This document shows positions 8,631-17,262 of a DNA stretch of 36,264 nucleotides, in pieces. Within the stretch, counting starts at the first letter, position 1; each line of letters begins with the position of its first letter. The notes beneath the pieces were generated by a model. The model searched no databases. It saw only the letters and a program-made list of their open reading frames with translations, and was not told where the DNA came from. The DNA lies in the NCBI GenBank assembly GCA_964520785.1, contig CAZFQG010000044.1, positions 1 through 36,264 of the forward strand, given 5' to 3'. The DNA is from CAZFQG01 sp964520785. GTDB lineage: Bacteria > Planctomycetota > Planctomycetia > Pirellulales > Thermoguttaceae. The position numbers and the translations under genes were made by a program.

Positions 8631-10265
8631 TTGAGCAGTTGCGCCCGCGCGAACCCGTGTTTCGTGGGGTCGGGGCCCGGATTTTTCCACTACATCCGGC
8701 CGGCAACTTTCAACTGGCGCGGGAGGCGGAGGCCGAGGCGGTCCAGGAGAATGGCTTGGTGGTCGGTGGGGCGGGCGACGCAGCGGCGGCGGATTTCCAC
8801 CTTCTTTTCCCGGGTGGGGAGGACCACGGCGTGCGCCGCCCCCTTCGCCGGAATTCTCGTCGCCATCGCCGCCGGCCTTCTCGGTGCGCACGATATCAAC
8901 TACTACTTGGATTCTCGACCGGCGGAATTCCGCCTGGCACTCGGCCTTGGCGTGGTGGTCGGCCTGTTTGCCGCGGCCGTCCTCCTGTTCGTCGGTGTCC
9001 GGTTGTCGTTGGGGCTGCCGGAGGTTCTCTTCCGCGGAAAGGGCGTCGGTGGCGCGCTGCGGGCGAGTTTCGGTGGAACGCGTGGAAGGGTGCCGATGAT
9101 CGCGAAGGCCGTTTTCAAGGTGATTCTGCTGTGGGCGGTCTGCTCGGCCGTGGTCAACGGCGTGCTGGTGCTGACGGGGAGGACGCTGCTGTATCTCTTG
9201 GGAACTCATCTGACTTCTCTTCTGGCGGTCTTGGGAACGATGGCCGCTCTGAGTATCGTGTTCAATGCACTTATGAGCTTCGCCGGTCTTTCCCTGGGTT
9301 GCCTGGTTGTCGTTCATGTATTCCGCGACGTCTGCGAGCAAGAGGGAATTCCATGGACAGGTCCTCAGGGCCGCGGCGGTAGAATACGGCAGAAGGGCAT
9401 TGCGATCGGACGGAGGGGGCTGCTTGCCGCCTCGCTCGGCGTGCTCGTCCTGGCGACACTCGTGACCGTCGGCCTCTTCGAGGGGGTCGAGTGGGAGGAC
9501 CGCGTGGAAATCACCGCGCACCGCGGGAGTTCCGCGGCCGCTCCGGAGAACACGCTTGCTGCCATCCGTCAGGCGATCGCGGACGGAGCGGACTACGCGG
9601 AGATCGACGTCCAGCGGACTTCGGACGGCGTGGTGGTCGTCGCGCACGACGCCGACTTAATGCGCGTCGGAGGCGATCCGGCGGTCATCCGCCGGACCCC
9701 CTTCTCCGAACTGGCCAAAGTGGACGTGGGGAGCCGGTTCGGACAGGAGTTCGCCGGCGAGCGGATTCCCACTTTGGAGGAGGTCATCGCGACGGCCAAA
9801 GGGCGGATCAAGCTGATCGTGGAGTTGAAGGCCTACGGCAAGACCCGCGACGCCTTGGCCGTGGACCTCGTCGCGGTGTTCCAGAAGCACGACTTGTATC
9901 GCGAAGCGGTCGTGATGTCGCTGAGTTACGCCGATATAAGGGAAATCGCGAGACGGGACAAGCGGATCGTACGCGGTTTCATCGCGTCCGCCGCCCTGGG
10001 GAATGTGTCCCGTCTGGACGTCGATTTCGTGGCCGTTCCGGCAACCAAGGCGACCAACGCCTTCATCGCCGGCATGCATGCCGCCGACAAGGAAGTGTTC
10101 GTCTGGACCGTCGACAAGCCGAAAACCATGTCTCTCATGATCGATCGGGGCGTCGATAATATCATCACGAACCACCCCGCCCGGCTTAGGCAGGTCCTCG
10201 AAGAGCGGGCCGAACTGGGGAATATGGAGCGGATATTGCTGCGGTTTCGCGGCCTATACTTGTAG
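8631..10265 (+). CDS. Membrane glycerophosphodiester phosphodiesterase, N-terminus truncated
   Basis: Hydrolyses glycerophosphodiesters to glycerol-3-phosphate and an alcohol. The C-terminal GDPD barrel looks complete: TAHRGSSAAAPENT with His297, then E324-I-D326, and AHDADL with His339. Upstream is the tail of a GDPD-associated membrane domain, including HDINYYLDSRPAEF and several hydrophobic helices (residues about 73-250). Family members normally have about 200 further membrane residues before HDINYYL. Here only about 15 plausible ones remain, and the first 60-65 codons are Arg/Trp-rich and antisense to a transposase remnant. The native start is therefore lost. The in-frame TTG at 8631 or ATG at 8748 could still start translation, but neither has a good ribosome site. 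It is followed 23 bp later by a small membrane protein gene. It may be a decaying gene or a functional shortened one. Confidence 0.75.
   Translation: MSSCARANPCFVGSGPGFFHYIRPATFNWRGRRRPRRSRRMAWWSVGRATQRRRISTFFSRVGRTTACAAPFAGILVAIAAGLLGAHDINYYLDSRPAEFRLALGLGVVVGLFAAAVLLFVGVRLSLGLPEVLFRGKGVGGALRASFGGTRGRVPMIAKAVFKVILLWAVCSAVVNGVLVLTGRTLLYLLGTHLTSLLAVLGTMAALSIVFNALMSFAGLSLGCLVVVHVFRDVCEQEGIPWTGPQGRGGRIRQKGIAIGRRGLLAASLGVLVLATLVTVGLFEGVEWEDRVEITAHRGSSAAAPENTLAAIRQAIADGADYAEIDVQRTSDGVVVVAHDADLMRVGGDPAVIRRTPFSELAKVDVGSRFGQEFAGERIPTLEEVIATAKGRIKLIVELKAYGKTRDALAVDLVAVFQKHDLYREAVVMSLSYADIREIARRDKRIVRGFIASAALGNVSRLDVDFVAVPATKATNAFIAGMHAADKEVFVWTVDKPKTMSLMIDRGVDNIITNHPARLRQVLEERAELGNMERILLRFRGLYL
8690..8830 (-). 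pseudogene. Transposase C-terminal remnant
   Basis: On the minus strand, about 45 codons ending in a TAG at 8690-8692 read LPTREKKVEIRRRCVARP, then ILLDRLGLRLPRQLK. The pattern of a basic RRRCV-x-RP stretch followed by ILLDRLGL-x-LP resembles the extreme C-terminus of IS4/IS1634-type DDE transposases. No catalytic residues or upstream part remain. It abuts the point where the phosphodiesterase gene on the plus strand starts to match its family, so it probably marks an old insertion or deletion. The family assignment is from memory of motif shape and is tentative. Confidence 0.45.
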
Positions 10266-10288
10266 CGACCGATCTGAAGGAGTAAGAG

Positions 10289-10582
10289 ATGCTTGCACGA
10301 ATCATTGTCTGGATCATCGTCGGCGCCCTGGCGGGGTCCCTGGCCGGAATGCTCGTCACGCGGACGAAGGAAGGCTTCGGCCGTTGGATCAATCTGGGCG
10401 TGGGTCTGGTTGGCGCCCTCATTGGAGGGGTGATCTTCAACATCCTCCCCTTCGATTTCGGATTGGGCGAAATCAAAGTCAGTCTAAAGGATCTGATCGC
10501 GGCGTTCGTCGGTTCACTCCTGTTTCTGTTTTTCGTGTGGGTTTTTCAAAGGAGGAAGTTGACACGTCCTTCGGGTAAATAA
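10289..10582 (+). CDS. GlsB/YeaQ/YmgE-family small membrane protein
   Basis: A 97-residue integral inner-membrane protein of the family often labelled transglycosylase-associated or stress-response. It has the Gly-rich first helix (IIVWIIVGALAGSLAGML), a short loop, a second Gly-rich helix (LGVGLVGALIGGVIF) and a third hydrophobic helix (LIAAFVGSLLFLFFVWVF) before a basic tail. The ribosome site is strong: AAGGAG at 10277-10282, 6 nt before the ATG. It lies 23 bp after the phosphodiesterase, so the two may be cotranscribed. The molecular function of the family is not well established. Confidence 0.85.
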   Translation: MLARIIVWIIVGALAGSLAGMLVTRTKEGFGRWINLGVGLVGALIGGVIFNILPFDFGLGEIKVSLKDLIAAFVGSLLFLFFVWVFQRRKLTRPSGK

Positions 10583-10798
10583 GATTGGGACGAAAGGGGG
10601 GTGTTCCGCTACCATCGACATCCCCCCTCCATCCGATACCGCCGATGCGGGACATTTACACAACTATTACCGGGTTGCTAGTGCAACAAGGGGCGAAATC
10701 GGCTAGATTGATAGGCCATCCGCCGATCGGCACCGGTTCGGATGCCGGCTCACGGCGGACTTTAGCAGACCACCACCTGAAGCGAGCAGCGAAAGCGA

Positions 10799-12355
10799 AT
10801 GGAAGAAAGGAATCCTTCGTCGGAACCGGTAATAATTCAAGGGGGGATGGGAGCCGCCGTATCGGCCTGGCAGTTGGCCAAGGCGGTTGCATTGACCGGC
10901 CAGTTGGGGGTGGTCTCCGGCACCGGGCTCGACGCGGTCCTCTGCCGACGGCTGCAATTGGGGGATCCGGAGGGGCATATCCGGCGTGCTCTCGATCATT
11001 TTCCACTTTCCGACACGGCAGAACGGGTCCGTGACCGGTATTTCATCGAAGGGGGAAAGGACCGCGATAGACCGTTTGTGGTCGGCCCGAAGCCGGGCCA
11101 GAGGCTGGCTGCCGAAACGGTGGAATTGCTGGTCGTGGCGAATTTCGCCGAAGTCTTCCTTGCCAAGGAAGGGCATGCGGGGCTCGTCGGCATAAACTAT
11201 CTCGAGAAGATACAAACGGTTCTTCTGCCGTCGCTTTTCGGCGCGATGCTCGCCGGAGTCGACTACGTCCTCGTGGGGGCGGGTATTCCGCGGGCGGTGC
11301 CGGGCGCGTTGGACCGGCTGAGCGTGGGAGAGTCGGTGGAGATGCCGCTGCACGTCGAAGGCGCCACTTCCGAAGACTCCTTCACGAGTTGCTTCGATCC
11401 CCATGCGTTTTTCCCGGGAATCACATTCCCCATCAATCGGCCGCGGTTTCTGGCGATCGTTTCCTCCACGACCCTGGCGACGATGCTGGCGAAGAAGGCC
11501 AATGGGCGCGTCGACGGATTCGTCGTCGAAGGCGCCTCCGCCGGAGGGCACAACGCGCCTCCACGGGGAGCCGTGAAATACAACCAGCGCGGCGAGCCGA
11601 TTTATACCCATCGCGACATGGTGAACCTGTCGGTATTCCGCTCCCTCGGAGTGCCTTTCTGGCTCGCCGGTTCTTACGGAGCCGCGTCCCATTTGGCCGA
11701 GGCGCTCGATGAAGGGGCGGCGGGAATTCAGGTGGGAACCGCGTTCGCGTTCTGCCAGGAATCGGGATTGGAGGAAACCATAAAACACGGAGCAATCGAA
11801 ATGGCCCGCCGCCGCATGGCGGACGTCCTGACGGATCCTCTCGTTTCTCCGACCGGGTTTCCCTTCAAGGTCTTCCAGTATCCCGAAACGCTCTCGGACC
11901 AAAGCGTGTACCAGCGTCGGCGACGCGTCTGCGATTTGGGTTATCTCCGGCATGCGTATCGGATGGCGGACGGTTCCATCGGATGGCGGTGCCCCGCGGA
12001 AAGCCCGGAGATGTACGCCGAGAAGGGGGGTGATGCGTCAGATACCCACGGACGAAAGTGTCTTTGCAATGCCCTGTTGGCCACCGTGGGCCTGGAGCAA
12101 GCCCGGCCCGACGGCTCGCGTGAACCCCCGCTCGTCACCTGCGGGGACGACGTGGACCAGATCACCCGATTTCTCCCCACGCCGGAATCCGGTACCTATA
12201 CGGCGCGGGACGTCGTGACGGGGCTCCTCGCGGAATACCGTCCGCGCGACCCGGCTCACGGCGGCCGCACGAGTGACCCGGAGGAGGACGAACCACATCA
12301 TGCCGCGTCGGGGGCGCGCTTCAGTGCCGCGGTCCTCGGGGAAACGGTGGGGTAA
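10799..12355 (+). CDS. Nitronate monooxygenase / 2-nitropropane dioxygenase-like flavoenzyme
   Basis: A 518-residue FMN-dependent TIM-barrel protein of the NPD/NMO family, longer than classic nitronate monooxygenases (about 330-380 residues). The N-terminal strand reads VIIQGGMGAAVSAWQLA. Later come the FMN-binding stretches VEGASAGGHN and GSYGAASHLAEALDEGAAGIQVGTAF. The extra C-terminal part includes a Cys pair in RKCLCNALLATVGL and ends in an acidic tail. Oxidation of nitronates is the family activity, but the long variant may act on something else, such as an enoyl or polyketide-type substrate as in PfaD-like proteins. No ribosome site stands out before the ATG at 10799; that start keeps the first barrel strand. 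It is a single gene, with 216 bp of upstream non-coding DNA. Confidence 0.8.
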   Translation: MEERNPSSEPVIIQGGMGAAVSAWQLAKAVALTGQLGVVSGTGLDAVLCRRLQLGDPEGHIRRALDHFPLSDTAERVRDRYFIEGGKDRDRPFVVGPKPGQRLAAETVELLVVANFAEVFLAKEGHAGLVGINYLEKIQTVLLPSLFGAMLAGVDYVLVGAGIPRAVPGALDRLSVGESVEMPLHVEGATSEDSFTSCFDPHAFFPGITFPINRPRFLAIVSSTTLATMLAKKANGRVDGFVVEGASAGGHNAPPRGAVKYNQRGEPIYTHRDMVNLSVFRSLGVPFWLAGSYGAASHLAEALDEGAAGIQVGTAFAFCQESGLEETIKHGAIEMARRRMADVLTDPLVSPTGFPFKVFQYPETLSDQSVYQRRRRVCDLGYLRHAYRMADGSIGWRCPAESPEMYAEKGGDASDTHGRKCLCNALLATVGLEQARPDGSREPPLVTCGDDVDQITRFLPTPESGTYTARDVVTGLLAEYRPRDPAHGGRTSDPEEDEPHHAASGARFSAAVLGETVG

Positions 12356-12633
12356 GGACTTGTCGGTGATTTAGTTCGTTGGCCCTATCCCAACTTTCAC
12401 GAAGCGCAGCGGAGTGGAATTCGGGAAGTTACTTCCGTGCGAGTCCGAAAGTCCCTGCGGCCGCGTTCGGCTCTCTCGGATATCGCCCGCGACGAGAAGG
12501 CGTTCTTCGTATTCGCGGTGGAGCCGTAGGGGCATCGGTCAATATCCTCGAGTCAGTCCTCCACGCTCCAAGCGGGCTGGCATTGGCGGCATCCAATCAC
12601 GAATTGGACCTCTGGATCCGGACCACCCACCCC

Positions 12634-15429
12634 CTACTCCACCGCATGCTTCTCCGGCGGTTCCAGAATGAGGCGGACTCGGATCGGGGTCGCCGCGCCG
12701 TTTGCCGCCCTGAAGACCGCGCGGTAAGTTCCCTTCTTAAGCGAAATCGTCGTCGCCTCCTTCTCGGTCGGCTCCCGCCAATCGGGACCATAAAGCCGGG
12801 CCGGTTCGCCCGGATGAACCAGCAGATACTGCCCGGCGGCGACTTCGCCCGGACACTGAATCTCTTGTTCTCCGACGCGGATGACCGGATCCCGTAAGAC
12901 CCGATCTTCCGGTCGCGGGAGTTCCTTCGCGCCGTCAAGGACGTGGATTTCCATTCCTACGCGCGTCGGCTCTTCCTCGATCGTGAATTTCCACTCGATT
13001 ACCTCCCCATCAGCGGTCCCGCTTCTTTTCCAATCCCACGGCTCGTAAACCACGCGCTGGAATACTTGCGAACCTTCCTCGCCGATCAGCCGGTATTCGC
13101 GCCGGTGACGGACGAGCCCGGGCCGCTCGCCGTCCCCTTTTCCGCGGAGGGCGGGGTGGACCCGCAGACGCTCCTTCATTTCGCCGGAAACGCGGCCGCT
13201 CAAACGAAGCCGCTCGTAGCGCGCGATGCGGTCCAAGACGGCTCCGGTAAAGGGATGGTTCGCGGCGGCGCCGGGAGATACCTGAAACGACATCGACGAA
13301 TCGTATCCGAGCGTCGCGCCGAGAATGTATTCGTACATGTCGAGCGAGGTATTCGTGTCATAGCCGTAGTACCACCCGATATCCAACGGCATCCCGGACC
13401 GGGCGAAGTAGTCGAAGACTGGGGAGCGCTCATCCAGATAGCCTTTCAGATCACCGTGGCCGTCGGCCGACGCGTTCCGAGCCAGGAACCGCCATGAGAA
13501 ATGGGAATTGCTGCTGGCCTGCAAGAGGATGTCGGAGCGTTTCAGTTTATCGTAGAACGCCTGAATCATCAGGCCGTTGTAGTACCAATGGTCCCCCTGG
13601 AGCCGCTCCGCGCCGTCGAAGTAGATCATGTCGATGTCGCAGGCATCGGCAATCTTCGCGAAATTCGTCGTCACCTCGTCCAGCAAGGAGGTATCCATGT
13701 CATAAAGATGATAGCCGTAGGACCGCAACAGGTGGGCGACCCTCTCCCCCTTTTCGTGTCCCGTCGGGCGAGTGCCGAGGTGACCTCGCCGGCACCCGAA
13801 GAACCCGTACGGTTTCTCCATCGACGGTCGTTCGTACTGGATCAGTTCGTCGTTGATGCGCAGTACGGTTCCCTCCCCCATGTAACCGCCGTCCTCGGTC
13901 GGAAATCCGGCGGGCGCTTCCACGGTCGGGATGAACGTCGCGGCCGCGTCGATCTCCTCGGCCAGCGCGACGTTCGCTTTCGTCACCAACCGGGAATCGG
14001 GGACCGGCGTCAGGTATTTGTCCGGCGGATAGATCGACGCGGCGAGGAAGTGGAATCCGACATGGAATCCCGCGTCCTTGAATCGCTTCACGGTTCGCTT
14101 CAGACCGTCGAGTCCGTCGGGGAAGTTCTTGCGATTGACGTGGAAATGGCCGGTGCTCTCGCACCAGGAGTCTTGCAGGATCAGGATGGTGTCGAACCCG
14201 CCGCGGCGCGCGATGGCGAGCGCCTCGTCAAATTGGCTCTCTTGAAAACCGGTGAGGAAGAAGTAGGACCGCTTGACGCGGTCGGATCGCTTGGCCGCAA
14301 CACCGTCGAGTCTCGGTACACGCAGCCCGGCGGCCTCGTCGCACCGGATCGACGCATCGAAGAAGTCCTCCCGCGGAACCGCGATCAGGCCGAATTTCGC
14401 CGGTGCGATTCCGTGGCGCTGCGCGGTCCGCGTTTCGAGGATGCGGCCGGGGGATCCGAACAGGGAAGAATTCGCGTCCTCGAAGTCCTCCAGAAGGACA
14501 CTCCGCTCGTCGCCGTCCCGCGGGATGACCGCCTCGACCCGATCAATCAAACAGGAGACGGTCTTGGAGGGGGGCATCCCGTTGTAATAGAAGTTGATTC
14601 CATCGACCTGCTCGTAACGCAAGGTATTGAGGGCCGGTTTTCCAAGGGTGACTTGTTTCCAGCCCTGGAAGTCAATCGGAACGTAATCATCGCGATAGCC
14701 CCCCTTGCCGTCGTACAATTGGATCTTCAGCGACTGCCCACCGCCGTCGCCATGAACCCAAGCTCGCACCGCCGTGCATCCACTCAGGTCCATCGGCTTG
14801 GAAAAACGGATTCCACGGACGACCCATCCCCCGGGCGCACCGTCGCAGGTGGCCGTCAGCTTGGCGGCCAAGGACCCCGATTTCGCCGTGTCGACCGGCT
14901 CCAATCGGTGTTCACAGCCGGGGCGGTTGCCGCGGGTGACTCCCGTGTCACTATCTACCGCCTGAACATTCGGCACCAGGGCGCTCAGGGCGACCTGGTT
15001 GTTTCCCGAATGGGCGGCGTTCAGGGGACTGATCAACGTCGCGTCTTCCGGCGCGCATACGTGAAAAAGCCGCAATTCGTGGATGGTCGTGGCCGTATCG
15101 ACGGATAGAAGCTCGATGATAACAAACCCGTTCCCCTCCTTGAGGTGAAATCGGGCAGTCCCGCCACCGCAAAAGCCGACGTCCAGAACGTCGCCGGTCC
15201 TCCGGACGGATGACGCACCGAAACTCCCATTTTCATTGATCACGGCGAAAGCCGACGACGCCGTCTTCGGCCACGCCGAACCATCTGCGAAGTGGATCGG
15301 CCCGACACGACCCTCCGTGTCAATCGGAATTTGTGCCGTTTTGACGTCAATTAAGGCTTGCGCAAAAACGGGGGTACCGGCGACAAGAGACAAACCGGCG
15401 AGACTGAGCGCGATTCGAATGGGCGACAT
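12634..15429 (-). CDS. Large secreted TIM-barrel protein, alpha-galactosidase/GH36-like
   Basis: A 931-residue secreted protein. The signal peptide is MSPIRIALSLAGLSLVAGTPVFAQA; the start at 15429 is chosen because it begins this peptide, although no clear ribosome site precedes it. The N-terminal 350 residues are beta-rich. A barrel follows (about 400-750): SYFFLTGFQESQFDEAL, GGFDTILILQDSW, FPDGLDGLKRTVKRFKDAGFHVGFHF and DIDMIYFDGAERLQGD. The FP-x-GL then KDAGF-x-VGFH pattern is typical of GH36/GH31-like barrels, and the Asp of YFDG is the best nucleophile candidate. The C-terminus is again beta-rich (IEEEPTRVGMEIHVLDG). The substrate is unknown. Its neighbour upstream on the same strand is the HtrA protease, 74 bp away. 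Confidence 0.8.
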   Translation of the reverse strand: MSPIRIALSLAGLSLVAGTPVFAQALIDVKTAQIPIDTEGRVGPIHFADGSAWPKTASSAFAVINENGSFGASSVRRTGDVLDVGFCGGGTARFHLKEGNGFVIIELLSVDTATTIHELRLFHVCAPEDATLISPLNAAHSGNNQVALSALVPNVQAVDSDTGVTRGNRPGCEHRLEPVDTAKSGSLAAKLTATCDGAPGGWVVRGIRFSKPMDLSGCTAVRAWVHGDGGGQSLKIQLYDGKGGYRDDYVPIDFQGWKQVTLGKPALNTLRYEQVDGINFYYNGMPPSKTVSCLIDRVEAVIPRDGDERSVLLEDFEDANSSLFGSPGRILETRTAQRHGIAPAKFGLIAVPREDFFDASIRCDEAAGLRVPRLDGVAAKRSDRVKRSYFFLTGFQESQFDEALAIARRGGFDTILILQDSWCESTGHFHVNRKNFPDGLDGLKRTVKRFKDAGFHVGFHFLAASIYPPDKYLTPVPDSRLVTKANVALAEEIDAAATFIPTVEAPAGFPTEDGGYMGEGTVLRINDELIQYERPSMEKPYGFFGCRRGHLGTRPTGHEKGERVAHLLRSYGYHLYDMDTSLLDEVTTNFAKIADACDIDMIYFDGAERLQGDHWYYNGLMIQAFYDKLKRSDILLQASSNSHFSWRFLARNASADGHGDLKGYLDERSPVFDYFARSGMPLDIGWYYGYDTNTSLDMYEYILGATLGYDSSMSFQVSPGAAANHPFTGAVLDRIARYERLRLSGRVSGEMKERLRVHPALRGKGDGERPGLVRHRREYRLIGEEGSQVFQRVVYEPWDWKRSGTADGEVIEWKFTIEEEPTRVGMEIHVLDGAKELPRPEDRVLRDPVIRVGEQEIQCPGEVAAGQYLLVHPGEPARLYGPDWREPTEKEATTISLKKGTYRAVFRAANGAATPIRVRLILEPPEKHAVE

Positions 15430-15503
15430 GGGATTGCATCCGGAAGGTGGTCGAAACGGAAACGGATCGTGCCGCCATTCTACCACGAAACGGAGGACCG
15501 TGT

Positions 15504-16652
15504 CTACTCGAAATCCGCCCGGTTGCCGACCTTCGTCGTCAAGTGGACAACCTTGCCTTCACGGAAGATGCTCAGCGTGGCTTCCTCGCCGATTGGCGTG
15601 AGGCTGACCATGTTGATCAGATGCGTGTCGTCTTCCACCCACTTGTCGTTGTATTTGAAGATGACGTCGTTGAGTTTCAGCCCGGCACGTTGGGCCGGCG
15701 AGTCGGGCGTGATCGCGGTGACTCGAGCGCCCAGGAGTCGGGGCAATTCCAGTTCCGTCGCGACCGTCGGCCCGAATTCCGGATCAAGCGTAACCCCCAG
15801 GAATGCTCGGGAGACAACTCCCTTTTCGATGAGCTGCCGCGCGATTGCCATTACCATATTGCTTGGAATGGAGAAACCGATCCCCTCGTTCCGTCCGCTC
15901 GTGCTGGCGATGGCGGAGTTGATCCCGATCACCTCGCCGCGGAGGTTGATCAGCGGTCCGCCGCTGTTGCCAGGGTTGATCGCGGCGTCGGTTTGGAGAA
16001 AGTCCTGGAACTGGATATCCGCGTTCCCTAATTGGAGGTGGCGCCGGCCCTTCGCGCTGATGATGCCGAACGTGACCGAGTTCGTCAACCCGAACGGGCT
16101 GCCCACGGCGAGAACGAAATCGCCGATGTCCAGTTCGTCGCTATCGCCGATTCGTGCCGCCAGCAACTGGGTATCCGATATTTCCAAAACCGCGACATCC
16201 GACGGCGGATCGGTCCAGAGGTGGGTTGGGGTCAGTCGTCGTCCATCAGCGAGCCGAATATCGATATTCCCCGGCTGAGCCCCTTTCACGACATGCCCGT
16301 TCGTGAGAACGTAGAACTTGTCGTTATCGGAGATGATGACGCCGGAACCCGATTCCTCGATCTGTTCCCGGCGCCCTGCGCGTGGCTCGAGCCGCTCGGC
16401 GCGGATATGTACGACGGTGGGATCCACTACCTTCGCCGCCGTCTTGACGATACGGGACTGCCGCCGCAAATACTCGGACTGTTCCTCCAGCAGTCGATAC
16501 AGTTCTTCGCGCTGCCGGGCAACTTCCGCTTGGCTCTTGGGAAAAGAAAGACTCCCCGCGTCCGATTCCGGTGGCTGGCTTCTGAGGGGCAAGGCCGGAA
16601 CGAGCAGCAGAAGGAACGCGATGGGGAAAACGGCGTAAAGCGGACTTCTCAC
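15504..16652 (-). CDS. HtrA/DegP-type serine protease with PDZ domain
   Basis: A periplasmic or membrane-anchored quality-control protease of about 382 residues. A hydrophobic segment (SPLYAVFPIAFLLLLVPALP) near the N-terminus is a signal anchor. A short coiled coil follows (QREELYRLLEEQSEYLRRQ), then the trypsin-like domain with His120 (TNGHVV), Asp152 (SDVAVLEI) and Ser230 (GNSGGPL), the spacing normal for the family. One PDZ domain follows (FLGVTLDPEFG to GRAD near the end). The GTG at 16652 (product beginning MRTVRSPLY) is chosen because it starts just before the hydrophobic segment; the open frame runs on to 16970 with Arg/Cys-rich sequence that overlaps the dksA-like gene and looks non-coding. 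No strong ribosome site is visible, so the start is uncertain by some residues. Confidence 0.88.
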   Translation of the reverse strand: MRSPLYAVFPIAFLLLLVPALPLRSQPPESDAGSLSFPKSQAEVARQREELYRLLEEQSEYLRRQSRIVKTAAKVVDPTVVHIRAERLEPRAGRREQIEESGSGVIISDNDKFYVLTNGHVVKGAQPGNIDIRLADGRRLTPTHLWTDPPSDVAVLEISDTQLLAARIGDSDELDIGDFVLAVGSPFGLTNSVTFGIISAKGRRHLQLGNADIQFQDFLQTDAAINPGNSGGPLINLRGEVIGINSAIASTSGRNEGIGFSIPSNMVMAIARQLIEKGVVSRAFLGVTLDPEFGPTVATELELPRLLGARVTAITPDSPAQRAGLKLNDVIFKYNDKWVEDDTHLINMVSLTPIGEEATLSIFREGKVVHLTTKVGNRADFE

Positions 16653-16821
16653 GGTTCGAACCGCCGCGGCGTTGATTCGGACAAACGGGGGGAAACCGAC
16701 CCGCGAAACGCCTTCACGATGGGATGCCGAAGTAGTGCAGCATTTAAGAATCCTCCCGCGCGACGAAAGCGGATTGGCGGACGGATTTCGGGGATCCGTC
16801 CTAATAACGGACGATTCAGCT

Positions 16822-17262
16822 TCAATACTCGATATCGCTGATCGACAAATCACGGACGTTTTCCGCATCATCCGCGACGCGACTCCAGTTCGCCGACAAC
16901 GTCGACGATGCACCGAATTGTTCAGCCTCGCGCTGGCAGTTGATGCACAACGTCGCGTACGGCAGCGCATTCAGTCGGGCCATTGGGATATTGCAGCCGC
17001 ACCGCTCACAAATTCCGTATTGTCCTGTCCGAATCCGTTCGAGCGCGTTTTCGGTCGCGGCAAGTTCTCGGCTCTCCACTTCGGCCAATTGCGAACTGAT
17101 TTCGTCGTGGGCGCTATCGAGCGCCGCGTCGATCAGGTCTCCGGTCGACGTATTCCGAAGCTCCTTCAGGACGCTCAAATCGCCGGCCAAAATCTTGCGC
17201 AACGCGTCGCGCCGCTTCAGCAGCACGTCGCGCATGTTGATAATTGCTTCTTTGCGGGACAT
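16822..17262 (-). CDS. DksA/TraR-family zinc-finger protein
   Basis: A 146-residue protein. An N-terminal coiled-coil hairpin (MSRKEAIINMRDVLLKRRDALRKI onward) is followed by a C4 zinc finger, Cys85-x2-Cys88-x17-Cys106-x2-Cys109 (CERCGCNIPMARLNALPY, then LCINC). Family members bind the RNA polymerase secondary channel and modulate initiation, often with ppGpp. The acidic tip residues of true DksA cannot be confidently placed here; ALDSAHDEISSQ is the nearest match, so a general regulator role is inferred. The ATG at 17262 has AAGG about 10 nt upstream; an in-frame upstream start would add a basic, atypical extension. It is co-directional with htrA, about 170 bp upstream of it. Confidence 0.88.
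   Translation of the reverse strand: MSRKEAIINMRDVLLKRRDALRKILAGDLSVLKELRNTSTGDLIDAALDSAHDEISSQLAEVESRELAATENALERIRTGQYGICERCGCNIPMARLNALPYATLCINCQREAEQFGASSTLSANWSRVADDAENVRDLSISDIEY

Noticed and set aside
8562..9647. A 361-codon minus-strand open frame
   Set aside because: Pro/Arg/His-rich antisense of the phosphodiesterase; only the separate short transposase-like frame at 8690-8830 looked meaningful.
13501..15108. A 535-codon plus-strand open frame
   Set aside because: Antisense to the 931-residue TIM-barrel protein; no independent support.
16640..16680. A GGTTCGAACC-like stretch suggesting a tRNA T-loop
   Set aside because: The surrounding bases do not form acceptor, D or anticodon stems; the palindrome is at the HtrA start.
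16652..16970. N-terminal extension of the HtrA frame to 16970
   Set aside because: It overlaps the DksA-like gene and gives Arg/Cys-rich sequence before the signal anchor.
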